A stretch of DNA of 64,000 bases from Scandinavium goeteborgense (GCF_003935895.2 NZ_CP054058.1:3763177-3827176); one strand, 5' to 3'. Positions 38,300 to 48,881 are shown, counted from the stretch's first letter. Notes: a model not told the origin generated them from the letters alone. Translations and numbers: made by a program.

Positions 38300-38416
38300 T
38301 GAAAACATTACGGGCGATACCGCGTGTCTGAACGCCGCACGAGAAGAGTGGCAGTTACCTGCTCCGATGATGAATACTGCCGAGGATGGCATCCCGATAT
38401 AGCCCAGGCGGCGAGC
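38300..38416 (+). pseudogene. Frameshifted remnant of a second DUF2950 gene
   Basis: Read on the plus strand, 38312 onward gives GDTACLNAAREEWQLPAPMM then NTAE. A frameshift follows, and WHPDIAQAA appears in the next frame. This aligns to GDTAYLNVGREEWQLPIPML, KTAEG, WHFDMAQAA in the intact gene at 27558-28349, in the same orientation. No start, signal peptide or C-terminal half is left. The rest of the 482-bp stretch up to 38589 (38417-38589) has no recognisable gene; it is the upstream region of the kinase gene. Confidence 0.8.
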
Positions 38417-38589
38417 CGTCGCGGAAAAAGGGAATGCTGTCAAAATCTTCACGCCAGAATAACCGTGGCAGAAAATTAGCCCGTAAGCGCAATCGCGTGA
38501 ACTCGCGCACATTTCAATATCCTGCTGACGAGCCGCCTCGCTCTCTGTGATACTAGTCATCATCAGTGGCGGATTTTTTCGGATGCAGA

Positions 38590-39894
38590 ATGACAACTCA
38601 ACGCATGTATCTCCAACGAGGAGTGCTTATCTGGCTTATCGCCTGTCTGCTGAGCAGCGCCCTGCTGTACGCCGAGCAGATCCGCCGTCAGTATTGGGCC
38701 TGCGATCGCGCTTTCAACGGATTGTTCAGTACGATCGATACCGCCCTTACGCAAAATGAATCGGTCATTCCCATTCTTAACGGTGATGAATCGCTTTCAC
38801 TGCTACGGCAAAAATTCCCGCAGGTTCAGGCGCTGGAGAAAACCGTTCAGCGCCCGCTGAATGCGCCGCGCGTCGAAACGCTCTCAGCGATGAGCTACTG
38901 GCTGTATAACCCTTATCGCCAAATTCGGGTGCAAATCAATCTCGCGCCGCTGCTGCAAACCGACTCACGCTTTGCCGATATTCAGCTCAGCCTGCGCGCT
39001 CCGCCCGCCCAGGGACAATATCGCTGGCACTGGACGCGGCAGTTCCCGCAACACTTTCAGCCGTTCATATTGCAGGCCAGCGCCAACCCGGACTGGCTCG
39101 GCGTGGCGCGTTTACCGCATTTCCTGATTGCCGCCGGATGGGCCGTGGTTATCAGCGTGATAATGCTGCTGCTTTGGGGCCGCGAACAACAACGTACCGA
39201 TCGCCAGCGGGCGGATTATTATCAACACGCGCGGCTGAACACGCTCGGCGAAATGGCCGCGGGCGTGGTGCATGAAATTAACCAGCCGCTGACGGCGACC
39301 CAGATGTGGCTCCAGGGCGGAATGCGCCAGCTGGATCAGGGCCACACTGCCGAAGCGCTGCACGCCATGCGCTCGGCGTTGACCCAGACCCAGCGGATAA
39401 GCGAGCTGCTCACCCGCTTTCGCGCGCACCTGACTCAGGAAGCAGTCACGATGACCCGGGTCAATCTGGAGCATAGCTGGCAGCGAGTAGGTAATTTGCT
39501 GGAACACGAGCCGGGCTCAAAACACATTCGCCTCACCCATGATTTCAGCGCACGGATGATCCAGGCCGATCGTCTTTGGCTGGAACAGGTGCTGCATAAT
39601 TTGCTCAATAACGCCATTCAGGCCCAGATGGTAAGCGGGCGCGGCTGGGTGCATATTGCCAGCGCGGCGGTGGGCGATCGGGTGAAGGTGACGATTGCCG
39701 ACGGCGGCCCAGGCTTTAGCCCGGAGGCGCTCAAGCTCGCGTTGATGCCGTTGTTCAGCGAACGCGAAGGCGGCCTGGGTTTAGGCCTGACGCTCACGGA
39801 ATCGCTGATGACGCGGATGAATGGCAGTATTCAGCTGGCAAATACCCCGGACGGCGGGGCCGAAATCAGTTTGTGGTTTATCAGAGAGACGTAA
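38590..39894 (+). CDS. Membrane sensor histidine kinase
   Basis: 434 residues from ATG 38590; a GTG at 38566 would add eight. Two membrane helices (about 10-27 and 177-197) enclose a periplasmic sensor domain of about 145 residues. Cytoplasmic motifs are the H-box GEMAAGVVHEINQPL (His228), N-box HNLLNNAIQAQ, and G boxes DGGPGFSPEA and GLGLGLTL. The kinase type is that of DctB/FixL-like proteins. The cognate regulator follows 6 bp after the stop and an exported DUF336 protein comes next. The signal is unknown. I do not recall this set in E. coli K-12. Confidence 0.9.
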   Translation: MTTQRMYLQRGVLIWLIACLLSSALLYAEQIRRQYWACDRAFNGLFSTIDTALTQNESVIPILNGDESLSLLRQKFPQVQALEKTVQRPLNAPRVETLSAMSYWLYNPYRQIRVQINLAPLLQTDSRFADIQLSLRAPPAQGQYRWHWTRQFPQHFQPFILQASANPDWLGVARLPHFLIAAGWAVVISVIMLLLWGREQQRTDRQRADYYQHARLNTLGEMAAGVVHEINQPLTATQMWLQGGMRQLDQGHTAEALHAMRSALTQTQRISELLTRFRAHLTQEAVTMTRVNLEHSWQRVGNLLEHEPGSKHIRLTHDFSARMIQADRLWLEQVLHNLLNNAIQAQMVSGRGWVHIASAAVGDRVKVTIADGGPGFSPEALKLALMPLFSEREGGLGLGLTLTESLMTRMNGSIQLANTPDGGAEISLWFIRET

Positions 39895-39900
39895 TTATCG

Positions 39901-40512
39901 ATGGAAAACATAATCTATGTGGTGGATGACGACGCGTCGATTCGCGAATCGCTCTCTTTTCTGTTCTCGACCATGCAGTGGCCGACGCAATGCTTCGACG
40001 CCATTGACGCCTTTAGCGCGGCCTGTCAGCCGGAAAACATGTTAACCGGCTGTCTGCTGCTGGATATGCGGATGCCGGGCCAAAGCGGGCTGGCGTGGCT
40101 CGAAAAACACAGCGCGTCGCACCCGCTGCTACCGGTGGTGATGATGACGGGCCACGGTTCAATCGACGCCTGTCGTCGGGCATTTCATCACGGCGTGTTT
40201 GAGTTTTTCACCAAGCCGCTGGATGCCGATCAGCTTATCGAGACGGTTCATCTGGCCTTTGCCGAAAGCGAGAAACGTCAGCGCGGATGGCAGGAACACA
40301 TTCGTGCCAAAGCGCTTTTCGCCCAGCTCACCGCCAGGGAAACCGACGTACTGCATGAGCTAATGACCGGCGCCAGCAACAAAGAGGTCGCGGTACGCCT
40401 GGCGCTCTCGACCCGCACCGTCGAAGCGCACAGGGCGGCGATTTTCAGCAAGCTCGGCGTCAGCAGTCTGGTGCAGGCCATTCGCGAACACGACAAACTT
40501 AACTCCGTATAA
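39901..40512 (+). CDS. FixJ/NarL-type response regulator
   Basis: 203 residues. Receiver domain with acidic pocket VVDDD, phospho-acceptor Asp55 in GCLLLDMRMPG, VVMMTGHG and the conserved Lys in FFTKPLD. A short linker leads to a LuxR-type helix-turn-helix (LTARETDVLHELMTGASNKE, TRTVEAHRAAIFSKLGV). It forms a pair with the kinase 6 bp upstream. Likely targets include the DUF336 gene 87 bp downstream; that is inference. Confidence 0.92.
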   Translation: MENIIYVVDDDASIRESLSFLFSTMQWPTQCFDAIDAFSAACQPENMLTGCLLLDMRMPGQSGLAWLEKHSASHPLLPVVMMTGHGSIDACRRAFHHGVFEFFTKPLDADQLIETVHLAFAESEKRQRGWQEHIRAKALFAQLTARETDVLHELMTGASNKEVAVRLALSTRTVEAHRAAIFSKLGVSSLVQAIREHDKLNSV

Positions 40513-40599
40513 TTACCAGGATGGCTCCGTATTCCCCCGAATTACGCTTCCTGCTTTGCCTTGTTAGCATGACCGAACACGACAAAGAGGAAGCCCGCT

Positions 40600-41079
40600 A
40601 TGAAAAAACTCATCATCTCCGCCGCCCTGATGGCCGGTTTAGCATCTGCCGCGGTTCAGGCCGAATCCCTGAGCCAGAAAAACATTTCCCTGACTCAGGC
40701 CAACAGCCTGGCGCAGGAAGCCATCAGCGCCTGTAGCGCGAAGAATTATCAGGTGACGGTGACCGTGGTCGACAGAGCGGGCGTGGTGAAAGCCGTGCAG
40801 CGCACCGACAACGCCGGGCCGCACACCGTGAAGGCCAGTGAAATGAAAGCCTTCACCGCCCTGACCATGAAAAATGCCAGCGGCAAAGTGATGGAAGCGG
40901 CGCAGAGCAATGCGGGCGCGCAGAACTTAAAGGATATTCCAGGCCTGCTGTTGCTGGCGGGTGGATTACCGGTGAAAGACGGGAATGAAGTGATTGGCGC
41001 GATCGGTATCGGCGGTGCGCCGGGTGGCAATCTGGATGAAGCCTGTGCGCAGGCGGCGTTGGATAAGGTTAAGTTGTAA
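40600..41079 (+). CDS. Exported HbpS/GlcG-like (DUF336) protein
   Basis: 159 residues with signal peptide MKKLIISAALMAGLASAAVQA, cleaved before ESLSQ. The mature domain has the DUF336 pattern: LTQANSLAQEAISACSAKN, VTVTVVDRAGVVKAVQRTDN, AFTALTMKNASGKVMEA, and the glycine-rich VIGAIGIGGAPGGNLDEACA. Streptomyces HbpS, of the same family, binds haem and controls the SenS/SenR two-component system; the neighbourhood here is parallel. Haem binding has not been shown by the sequence alone. Confidence 0.85.
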   Translation: MKKLIISAALMAGLASAAVQAESLSQKNISLTQANSLAQEAISACSAKNYQVTVTVVDRAGVVKAVQRTDNAGPHTVKASEMKAFTALTMKNASGKVMEAAQSNAGAQNLKDIPGLLLLAGGLPVKDGNEVIGAIGIGGAPGGNLDEACAQAALDKVKL

Positions 41080-41090
41080 GCCGGATTGGT

Positions 41091-41150
41091 GTCGGGTGGC
41101 GCTTCGCTAACCCGACCTACGGCGTTATTTTTGTCGGATGGCGCTTCGAT
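41091..41150 (+). repeat. REP-like repeat downstream of the DUF336 gene
   Basis: GTCGGGTGGCGCTTCGCTAA with CCCGAC forms a hairpin at 41091-41116. A second partial unit, GTCGGATGGCGCTTCGATGA, begins at 41134. Confidence 0.65.
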
Positions 41151-41172
41151 GAACATCCACAGACTTTCTACA

Positions 41173-41201
41173 GATATAAAAAAAGCGGCCCGTAGGCCGC
41201 T
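41173..41201 (-). terminator. Rho-independent terminator of lpdA
   Basis: On the minus strand: AGCGGCC, TACG loop, GGCCGCT, then a run of seven T. It begins 17 bp past the lpdA stop. Confidence 0.9.
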
Positions 41202-41218
41202 TCTTACATTCAGAAATC

Positions 41219-42643
41219 TTATTTCTTTTTCGCTTTCGGGTTCGGCAGGTCGGTAATGCTACCTTCGAACACTTCAGCAGCCAGGCCAACGGACTCGTGC
41301 AGAGTCGGGTGAGCGTGGATGGTGAGCGCGATGTCTTCTGCATCACAACCCATTTCGATAGCCAGACCGATTTCACCCAGCAGCTCGCCGCCGTTGGTGC
41401 CGACAATCGCCCCACCAATAACACGGTGAGTTTCTTTGTCGAAAATCAGTTTGGTCATACCGTCTGCGCAATCGGAAGCGATAGCACGGCCAGAAGCAGC
41501 CCACGGGAAGGTGGCGGTTTCGTAGCTGATGCCTTTCTCTTTCGCTTCTTTCTCGGTCAGACCAACCCAGGCAACTTCTGGCTCAGTGTAAGCGATCGAT
41601 GGGATCACTTTCGGGTCGAAGTAGTGCTTCATGCCCGCGATAACTTCAGCGGCAACGTGACCTTCGTGAACACCTTTGTGCGCCAGCATTGGCTGACCGA
41701 CGATATCGCCGATGGCAAAGATGTGAGGAACGTTAGTACGCAGCTGCTTGTCGACACGGATGAAACCACGGTCGTCCACTTCCACGCCAGCTTTGCCCGC
41801 GTCGAGGTTTTTACCGTTCGGCACACGGCCGATAGCAACCAGTACGGCGTCATAGCGCTGTGCTTCAGCAGGCGCTTTTTTGCCTTCCATGGAAACGTAA
41901 ATACCGTCTTCTTTCGCTTCAACGGCAGTCACTTTGGTTTCCAGCATCAGGTTGAATTTCTTGCTGATGCGCTTGGTGAAGACTTTAACGACGTCTTTAT
42001 CGGCAGCCGGGATAACCTGGTCGAACATTTCAACCACGTCAATCTCTGAACCCAGAGAGTGATACACCGTACCCATTTCCAGACCGATGATACCGCCGCC
42101 CATAACCAGCAGGCGTTTCGGTACGGTTTTCAGTTCCAGGGCGTCGGTGGAATCCCACACGCGCGGATCTTCATGCGGAATGAACGGCAGTTCGATCGGA
42201 CGGGAACCCGCCGCGATGATCGCGTTGTCGAAGTTGATCACGGTTTTGCCGTTTTCGCCTTCCACTTCCAGCGTGTTCGCACCGGTGAATTTACCCAGAC
42301 CGTTTACCACTTTCACTTTACGGCCTTTGGCCATGCCAGCGAGGCCGCCGGTCAGCTGGGTGATAACTTTTTCTTTCCAGGTACGAATTTTGTCGATATC
42401 GGTTTTCGGCTCACCGAAGACGATACCGTGTTCAGCCAGCGCTTTCGCTTCTTCGATAACTTTCGCGACGTGCAGCAGCGCTTTAGAAGGGATACAGCCG
42501 ACGTTCAGACAAACACCACCGAGGGTGCTGTAACGCTCGACGATGACGGTTTCCAGACCTAAATCAGCGCAACGGAAGGCAGCGGAATAACCTGCCGGGC
42601 CTGCCCCAAGTACGACGACCTGAGTTTTGATTTCAGTACTCAT
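41219..42643 (-). CDS. lpdA: Dihydrolipoyl dehydrogenase (E3)
   Basis: 474 residues from ATG 42643 (MSTEIKTQVVVLGAGPAGYS), the E. coli length; upstream in-frame starts would cross the aceF terminator region. FAD/NAD flavoprotein shared by pyruvate and 2-oxoglutarate dehydrogenases and the glycine cleavage system. Redox pair in GGVCLNVGCIPSK, NAD site MGGGIIGLEMG and active-site base HAHPTLHE. It can be transcribed with aceEF or from its own promoter in the 203-bp spacer. Confidence 0.98.
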   Translation of the reverse strand: MSTEIKTQVVVLGAGPAGYSAAFRCADLGLETVIVERYSTLGGVCLNVGCIPSKALLHVAKVIEEAKALAEHGIVFGEPKTDIDKIRTWKEKVITQLTGGLAGMAKGRKVKVVNGLGKFTGANTLEVEGENGKTVINFDNAIIAAGSRPIELPFIPHEDPRVWDSTDALELKTVPKRLLVMGGGIIGLEMGTVYHSLGSEIDVVEMFDQVIPAADKDVVKVFTKRISKKFNLMLETKVTAVEAKEDGIYVSMEGKKAPAEAQRYDAVLVAIGRVPNGKNLDAGKAGVEVDDRGFIRVDKQLRTNVPHIFAIGDIVGQPMLAHKGVHEGHVAAEVIAGMKHYFDPKVIPSIAYTEPEVAWVGLTEKEAKEKGISYETATFPWAASGRAIASDCADGMTKLIFDKETHRVIGGAIVGTNGGELLGEIGLAIEMGCDAEDIALTIHAHPTLHESVGLAAEVFEGSITDLPNPKAKKK

Positions 42644-42812
42644 CATGACCTCTGTTATTGATTCCCGACGATCCCTGGTCTTACTTCGCCCATTGCCACC
42701 GGGATGTTCTATCCGCCCGTATTTTACAAAATTGTTAACAATTTTGAAACAACAAACGGCAAACGAATTTTCTTTTTGCGACGATAACCTCATGGTGCGT
42801 AATGAGATTACC

Positions 42813-42843
42813 AGAAAAAAGCCGGCCGATTGGCCGGCTTTTT
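42813..42843. terminator. Bidirectional terminator downstream of aceF
   Basis: AAGCCGGCC / GGCCGGCTT with T-runs on both sides, starting 4 bp past the aceF stop. It separates aceF from lpdA; in E. coli partial read-through occurs at the equivalent place. Confidence 0.88.
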
Positions 42844-42846
42844 CGC

Positions 42847-44736
42847 TTACATCACCAGGCGGCGGATGTCAGCCAGGGTGTTGTTGATGATGGTAATGAA
42901 GCGAGCACCATCAGCGCCGTCGATCACACGGTGGTCGAAGGAAAGAGACATCGGCATCATCAGACGCGGTACGAACTCTTTACCGTTCCACACCGGCTCC
43001 ATCGCCGACTTGGACACACCGAGGATGGCTACTTCTGGCGCATTCACGATTGGCGCGAAGTGAGTCGTCCCGATCCCGCCGAGGCTGGAGATGGTGAAGC
43101 AACCACCCTGCATTTCACCAGCGGTCAGCTTGCCATCACGGGCTTTCTTGGAGATAGCCATCAGTTCGCGAGACAGTTCGGTGATGCTCTTCTTGTTCAC
43201 GTCTTTAAAGACAGGAACCACCAGACCGTTCGGGGTATCAACCGCGACGCCGACGTTGATGTATTTCTTCAGCGTCAGTTTCTGGCCGTCTTCAGACAGA
43301 GAGCTGTTGAAGCGTGGCATCTGCTCAAGGGCAGTCGCAACCGCTTTCATGATGAACACCACAGGGGTGAACTTCACGTCCAGCTTGCGCTTAGCCGCTT
43401 CTTCGTTCTGCTGTTTACGGAACGCTTCCAGATCGGTGATATCGGTTTTGTCGAAGTGGGTAACGTGCGGGATCATCACCCAGTTACGGCTCAGGTTAGC
43501 ACCAGAGATTTTCTGGATGCGGCCCATTTCCACTTCTTCGATTTCGCCGAACTTGCTGAAGTCCACTTTCGGCCATGGCAGCATGCCTGGCAGACCACCA
43601 CCGGTCGCGGCAGCAGGTGCAGATTCAGCGCGTTGCACCGCGTCTTTCACGTAAGCCTGAACGTCTTCGCGCAGGATACGGCCTTTACGACCGGAGCCTT
43701 TCACTTTCGCCAGGTTCACGCCGAATTCGCGTGCCAGACGGCGGATAAGCGGAGTCGCGTGAACGTAAGCGTCGTTCTCAGCGAACTCTGATTTGCCTTC
43801 TGCTTTCGCAGCCGGGGCCGCAGCTGACGCTGCTTTAGCCGGTGCCGGAGCGGCGGCCGCTGGTGCTGAAGCTGGAGCCGCAGCAGGTGCAGCGCCTTCC
43901 ACTTCGAAGACCATGATCAGGGAGCCGGTAGACACTTTGTCGCCGGTGCTGATTTTGATTTCTTTTACGGTACCTGCGAACGGCGCCGGAACTTCCATTG
44001 AAGCCTTGTCACCTTCTACGGTGATCAGTGACTGTTCAGCGGCAACTTTATCGCCCACTTTCACCATCACTTCGGTCACTTCAACTTCGTCACCGCCGAT
44101 GTCCGGTACGTTAACGTCTTTTGCGCCAGTCGCAGCAGGTGCTGCTGCCGCAGCCGGAGCTGCAGACTGTGCTGGAGCGGCAGCAGGTGCTTCACCCGCG
44201 ACCTCGAAGACCATAATCAGGGAGCCGGTAGACACTTTGTCGCCGGTGTTGATTTTGATCTCTTTCACGACGCCTGCGAACGGTGCCGGAACTTCCATTG
44301 AGGCTTTGTCGCCTTCAACGGTGATCAGGGACTGTTCAGCGGCAACGGTGTCGCCCACTTTGACCATGATTTCGGTGACTTCAACTTCGTCGCCGCCGAT
44401 GTCTGGTACGTTAACGTCTTTTGCCGCAGCCGCAGCTGGGGCAGCAGCAGGTGCCGCTTCTTTCTTCTCTTCTGCCTTGGCAGGTGCAGCTGCTGCTGCA
44501 CCGTCGGCGGAATCGAAAATCATGATCAGTTTACCGGTCTCAGTTTTGTCACCGACAGAGACTTTGATCTCTTTAACGATGCCAGCCTGTGGAGACGGAA
44601 CTTCCATAGAGGCTTTGTCGCCTTCTACGGTGATCAGCGACTGTTCAGCTTCAACTTTGTCGCCTACTTTGACCAGAATCTCGGTGATTTCAACTTCATC
44701 AGCCCCGATGTCCGGTACATTGATTTCGATAGCCAT
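42847..44736 (-). CDS. aceF: Pyruvate dehydrogenase E2, dihydrolipoyl acetyltransferase
   Basis: 629 residues. Three N-terminal lipoyl domains each carry a GDKASMEVP lipoylation site (first lysine is Lys41), joined by long Ala/Pro linkers. The peripheral subunit-binding domain ([20 protein letters not shown]) and the catalytic domain with [12 protein letters not shown] follow. Core of the pyruvate dehydrogenase complex. The DNA of lipoyl domains 2 and 3 is highly similar. It lies 14 bp after aceE. Confidence 0.98.
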   Translation of the reverse strand: MAIEINVPDIGADEVEITEILVKVGDKVEAEQSLITVEGDKASMEVPSPQAGIVKEIKVSVGDKTETGKLIMIFDSADGAAAAAPAKAEEKKEAAPAAAPAAAAAKDVNVPDIGGDEVEVTEIMVKVGDTVAAEQSLITVEGDKASMEVPAPFAGVVKEIKINTGDKVSTGSLIMVFEVAGEAPAAAPAQSAAPAAAAAPAATGAKDVNVPDIGGDEVEVTEVMVKVGDKVAAEQSLITVEGDKASMEVPAPFAGTVKEIKISTGDKVSTGSLIMVFEVEGAAPAAAPASAPAAAAPAPAKAASAAAPAAKAEGKSEFAENDAYVHATPLIRRLAREFGVNLAKVKGSGRKGRILREDVQAYVKDAVQRAESAPAAATGGGLPGMLPWPKVDFSKFGEIEEVEMGRIQKISGANLSRNWVMIPHVTHFDKTDITDLEAFRKQQNEEAAKRKLDVKFTPVVFIMKAVATALEQMPRFNSSLSEDGQKLTLKKYINVGVAVDTPNGLVVPVFKDVNKKSITELSRELMAISKKARDGKLTAGEMQGGCFTISSLGGIGTTHFAPIVNAPEVAILGVSKSAMEPVWNGKEFVPRLMMPMSLSFDHRVIDGADGARFITIINNTLADIRRLVM

Positions 44737-44750
44737 TATTCTTTTACCTC

Positions 44751-47414
44751 TTACGCCAGACGCGGGTTAACTTTATCTGCATCGATGTTGAACTTGGTGA
44801 TCGCTTCCGCTACCACTTTCTTGTCGATTTCACCACGTTTGGCCAGTTCGCCCAGGGCTGCAACAACCACATAAGAAGCATCAACTTCGAAGTGGTGACG
44901 CAGGTTTTCACGGCTGTCGGAACGACCAAAGCCGTCGGTACCCAGTACGCGGTAATCATCAGCCGGTACATAAGTACGAACCTGTTCAGCAAACAGTTTC
45001 ATATAGTCAGTCGATGCTACTGCCGGTGCGTCGTTCATCACCTGAGCGATGTACGGAACGCGCGGAGTTTCCATCGGGTGCAGCATGTTCCAGCGCTCAC
45101 AGTCCTGACCGTCACGGGCCAGTTCGGTGAAGGAGGTGACGGAGTACACGTCAGAGCCCACGCCATAGTCGTTCGCCAGGATCTGCGCTGCTTCACGAAC
45201 GTGACGCAGGATAGAACCGGAGCCCAGCAGCTGAACTTTACCTTTGTTACCCGCAACGGTTTCGAGTTTGTAGATACCTTTACGGATACCTTCCTCGGCG
45301 CCTTCCGGCATAGCCGGCATGTGGTAGTTTTCGTTCAGGGTGGTGATGTAGTAGAACACGTTCTCTTGCGCTTCACCGTACATGCGAACCAGACCATCAT
45401 GCATGATGACAGCCACTTCGTACGCGTAAGACGGGTCATAAGAGATACAGTTCGGGATAGTCAGAGACTGAATGTGGCTATGACCATCTTCGTGCTGCAG
45501 ACCTTCACCGTTCAGGGTGGTACGACCGGAAGTCCCGCCGACCAGGAAGCCACGAGCCTGCTGATCGCCGGCCTGCCAGCACAGGTCGCCGATTCGCTGG
45601 AAACCGAACATGGAGTAGTAGATGTAGAACGGGATCATTGGCAGGTTGTTGGTGCTGTAAGACGTCGCAGCAGCCAGCCAGGATGCGCCTGCACCCAGTT
45701 CGTTGATACCTTCCTGCAGGATCTGACCTTTCTCGTCTTCTTTGTAATACGCTACCTGCTCACGGTCCTGCGGGGTGTACTGCTGGCCGTTGGAGCTGTA
45801 GATACCAATCTGACGGAACAGACCTTCCATACCGAAAGTACGCGCTTCATCGGCGAGGATCGGAACCAGACGATCTTTGATAGACGGGTTCTTCAGCATC
45901 ACGTTCAGGGCACGAACGAAAGCGATAGTGGTAGAGATCTCTTTGTTCTGCTCTTCGAGCAGCTGAGAGAAGTCTGCCAGCGCAGGCATTTCCAGTTTCT
46001 CGGAGAAGTTCACCTGGCGGCTTGGCAGGTAGCCATGCAGCTTCTGACGCTGTGCGTGCAGGTAGGTGTGTTCTTCAGAACCTTCAGCAAAGGTGACGTA
46101 CGGCAGTTTTTCGATGTCAGCATCGGTCACCGGCACGTTGAAACGATCGCGGACGTAGCGAACGCCGTCCATGTTCATTTTCTTCACCTGGTGAGCGATG
46201 TTTTTGCCTTCGGCAGTTTCGCCCATGCCATAGCCTTTAACGGTATGTGCAAGGATGACAGTCGCTTTACCTTTGGTGTCCTGCGCATTTTTCAGTGCAG
46301 CGTAGACTTTCTTCGGATCGTGACCACCACGGTTCAGGGCCCAGATCTGATCGTCAGACCAGTCGGCAACCAGAGCAGCGGTTTCCGGATATTTACCGAA
46401 GAAGTGCTCACGCACGTAAGCGCCGTTTTTGGATTTGAAGGTCTGGTAGTCGCCATCAACGGTTTCGTTCATCAGCTGAATCAGCTTACCGCTGGTGTCT
46501 TTACGCAGCAGCTCATCCCAACGACCGCCCCACATGACTTTCACCACGTTCCAGCCAGCACCGCTGAAGATGCCTTCCAGTTCGTTAACGATTTTGCCGT
46601 TACCGGTGACCGGGCCATCCAGACGCTGGAGGTTACAGTTGATGATGAAGCACAGGTTGTCCAGCTTGTCGCGGGTTGCGATGGTGATAGCACCCTTGGA
46701 TTCTGGTTCGTCCATCTCGCCGTCGCCCAGGAAGGCGTAAACGGTTTGTTTGGAGGTGTCTTTCAGGCCACGGTGTTCCAGATATTTCAGGAATTTAGCC
46801 TGGTAGATAGCACCGATTGGGCCCAGACCCATGGATACGGTCGGGAACTGCCAGAATTCTGGCATCAGTTTCGGGTGCGGGTAAGAAGACAGACCGTTGC
46901 CGTGAACTTCCTGACGGAAGTTGTTCATCTGTTCTTCGGTCAGACGACCTTCAAGGAAGGCACGTGCGTAAACGCCCGGAGAGATGTGGCCCTGGAAGTA
47001 CACCAGGTCGCCGCCGTCTTGCTCGTTGCGCGCACGGAAGAAGTGGTTGTAGCACACTTCATAAATGGTCGCAGAAGACTGGAAGGAGGACATATGGCCA
47101 CCCAGTTCCAGGTCTTTCTTGGACGCGCGCAGAACGGTCATGATCGCGTTCCAGCGGATAGCTGAACGGATGCGACGTTCCAGATCCAGATTACCCGGGT
47201 ATTCCGGCTCATCTTCAACGGCAATCGTGTTCACATAATTGTTTGCCCCGGCACCAGCTGCAACGCTCACGCCGCCTTTGCGGGCTTCGGAAAGCAGCTG
47301 ATCAATCAGATACTGAGCGCGCTCAACACCTTCTTCACGGATGACCGATTCGATCGCCTGTAGCCAGTCGCGAGTTTCGATCGGATCCACGTCATTTTGT
47401 AAACGGTCTGACAT
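44751..47414 (-). CDS. aceE: Pyruvate dehydrogenase E1 component
   Basis: 887 residues, identical in length to E. coli AceE. Homodimeric thiamine-diphosphate enzyme that decarboxylates pyruvate and acetylates the E2 lipoyl groups. The ThDP motif [10 protein letters not shown]...[11 protein letters not shown] is intact, as are the N-terminal E2-binding region and the [19 protein letters not shown] segment. Second gene of the pdhR-aceE-aceF-lpdA operon. Confidence 0.98.
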   Translation of the reverse strand: MSDRLQNDVDPIETRDWLQAIESVIREEGVERAQYLIDQLLSEARKGGVSVAAGAGANNYVNTIAVEDEPEYPGNLDLERRIRSAIRWNAIMTVLRASKKDLELGGHMSSFQSSATIYEVCYNHFFRARNEQDGGDLVYFQGHISPGVYARAFLEGRLTEEQMNNFRQEVHGNGLSSYPHPKLMPEFWQFPTVSMGLGPIGAIYQAKFLKYLEHRGLKDTSKQTVYAFLGDGEMDEPESKGAITIATRDKLDNLCFIINCNLQRLDGPVTGNGKIVNELEGIFSGAGWNVVKVMWGGRWDELLRKDTSGKLIQLMNETVDGDYQTFKSKNGAYVREHFFGKYPETAALVADWSDDQIWALNRGGHDPKKVYAALKNAQDTKGKATVILAHTVKGYGMGETAEGKNIAHQVKKMNMDGVRYVRDRFNVPVTDADIEKLPYVTFAEGSEEHTYLHAQRQKLHGYLPSRQVNFSEKLEMPALADFSQLLEEQNKEISTTIAFVRALNVMLKNPSIKDRLVPILADEARTFGMEGLFRQIGIYSSNGQQYTPQDREQVAYYKEDEKGQILQEGINELGAGASWLAAATSYSTNNLPMIPFYIYYSMFGFQRIGDLCWQAGDQQARGFLVGGTSGRTTLNGEGLQHEDGHSHIQSLTIPNCISYDPSYAYEVAVIMHDGLVRMYGEAQENVFYYITTLNENYHMPAMPEGAEEGIRKGIYKLETVAGNKGKVQLLGSGSILRHVREAAQILANDYGVGSDVYSVTSFTELARDGQDCERWNMLHPMETPRVPYIAQVMNDAPAVASTDYMKLFAEQVRTYVPADDYRVLGTDGFGRSDSRENLRHHFEVDASYVVVAALGELAKRGEIDKKVVAEAITKFNIDADKVNPRLA

Positions 47415-47454
47415 GGGGGTATTCCTTATCTATCTAATAACGTTGATTAGTCTG

Positions 47455-47505
47455 GAACCTGTCCCATTGCGTTTTCGCTATGCAAAAGCGCAATAAGACA
47501 GGTTC
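47455..47505. other. Long stem-loop between pdhR and aceE
   Basis: Arms GAACCTGTC and GACAGGTTC, with inner arms ATTGCG and CGCAAT, enclose an AT-rich loop. It lies in the 141-bp pdhR-aceE spacer. There is no U-run, so attenuation or RNA processing is only a possibility. Confidence 0.6.
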
Positions 47506-47555
47506 TGCGTTTAGTTGCCGCGCTCTAAAAACTGGCGCATAAAAATCAGGTGATG

Positions 47556-48320
47556 CTAGTCCTTCCGTTGCTGTAGGCGGCGAAGCGAGCGGTCACGACG
47601 ACTTTGCTCACGGCTGCGGTCCAGCAAGATTTCCTCAATGAAGGCCAGATGACGGTGCGACGCTTCTCGTGCCTGCTCCGGCTCTCTGGCCATTATCGCC
47701 TCGAAAACTCGAGTACGATGGCTGCTGACCAGCGGAAGCATTTCCCGGCTGGCATACAGCAATTCAAAGTTCTGTCGAACGTTCTGCGCGAGCATAGGTT
47801 CCATGCAGCGTAGCAGATGGAGTAAGACCACATTATGGGCGGCTTCGGTGACGGCAATTTGATACTGGACGACAGCGCTGGATTCGGCATCAAGATCGCC
47901 AGACTGCTGAGCGACTTCAATCGCGCGATGCAGCTCGCGGATGCGCGTACGATCTTCTTCGTTACTGCGTAACGCAGCATAGTACGCGGCAATACCTTCC
48001 AGTGCGTGGCGGGTTTCCAGCAGATCAAATTGGGATTCAGGGTGGTCGGAGAGCAATTCTACCAGCGGATCGCTGAAGCTCTGCCAAAGGCTACTTTGAA
48101 CAAAGGTACCGCCTCCCTGGCGACGAAGCAGAAGGCCCTTCGCTTCGAGACGTTGAATCGCCTCACGCAGAGAGGGACGGGATACGTCGAACTGTTTTGC
48201 CAGTTCGCGTTCAGGCGGGAGTTTTTCACCGGGGCGCAGCGTCCCCTCAAGGATCAAAAACTCCAGCTGCTGCTCAATCACATCGGATAATTTTGGTTGG
48301 CGGATTTTGCTGTAGGCCAT
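47556..48320 (-). CDS. pdhR: Pyruvate dehydrogenase complex repressor PdhR
   Basis: 254 residues from ATG 48320 ([20 protein letters not shown]), matching E. coli; a start 15 bp upstream would add five. FadR-type GntR regulator: winged HTH ([20 protein letters not shown]), then a helical effector domain that binds pyruvate. It represses its own operon in the absence of pyruvate, consistent with the perfect PdhR box just upstream. Confidence 0.97.
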   Translation of the reverse strand: MAYSKIRQPKLSDVIEQQLEFLILEGTLRPGEKLPPERELAKQFDVSRPSLREAIQRLEAKGLLLRRQGGGTFVQSSLWQSFSDPLVELLSDHPESQFDLLETRHALEGIAAYYAALRSNEEDRTRIRELHRAIEVAQQSGDLDAESSAVVQYQIAVTEAAHNVVLLHLLRCMEPMLAQNVRQNFELLYASREMLPLVSSHRTRVFEAIMAREPEQAREASHRHLAFIEEILLDRSREQSRRDRSLRRLQQRKD

Positions 48321-48353
48321 GGTTCCCTGTCTCAAGCCATTTTACCCGGAGTC

Positions 48354-48370
48354 AATTGGTCTTACCAATT
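48354..48370. promoter_or_regulatory. PdhR operator
   Basis: Perfect palindrome AATTGGT-CTT-ACCAATT, the PdhR consensus, 34 bp upstream of the pdhR start. Confidence 0.92.
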
Positions 48371-48881
48371 CATAGTTCGTGACGCTAAAGTAACAAAGTA
48401 TTCACCTTCTGTCCATACAGGTTTTGATTGAAATCAGTAAACCCGGCACATTTTAACAACCTTACAGAACACACGTTTCAGAAATGTAACTTTGCACAAA
48501 TGTCGCGTTTACCTCTAAAGAAGTAGATTTAACCTGGCGGAAACGAAAAGACGTGCACCCTGAACCGATTCAACATCCCGAAAAATGCATGAAAATTCAT
48601 GTTCTCCCGTTAATTTCTGAATACCGAATGGCCGATCTACTCCCCTCCCGCATTTACATTTGCTTTCTTTTTATGCAACTCGTCATCACCCCTTCATAAA
48701 GCAGGTGCATTCAGCCGCGCTTACCACTATTCTCCCAACTGCGGAAGGCTAGCACGCAACTTTCAGATCTCCGCTCTGTAAAAAATAATGTACATGATAT
48801 GGAAAGTTAATAACGACACACGCTGAGAATCGAGGTTCTTATAAAAGCGTAGAAAAAAACAATCACTCACGAGGTTTCATA
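48371..48881. promoter_or_regulatory. pdhR / aroP divergent spacer with a TyrR box
   Basis: 511 bp without a gene between the PdhR operator and the aroP start. TGTAAA-N6-TGTACA at 48777-48794 matches the TyrR box TGTAAA-N6-TTTACA with one mismatch; TyrR represses aroP in E. coli. I saw no ORF, repeat or clear second box in the remainder. Confidence 0.65.

Noticed and set aside
38249..38596. 115-codon minus-strand frame between the kinase gene and the small paralogues
   Set aside because: It runs through the DUF2950 relic in the opposite sense and the leader repeat; no ribosome-binding site or plausible domain.
43793..44770. Ala/Ser/Thr-rich 325-codon frame antisense to aceF
   Set aside because: Arises from the repeated lipoyl domains and Ala/Pro linkers of aceF read backwards.
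44892..47165. 757-codon open frame antisense to aceE
   Set aside because: It is a shadow of the high-GC, codon-biased aceE gene; no ribosome-binding site, signal or family-like motif, and aceE is intact on the other strand.
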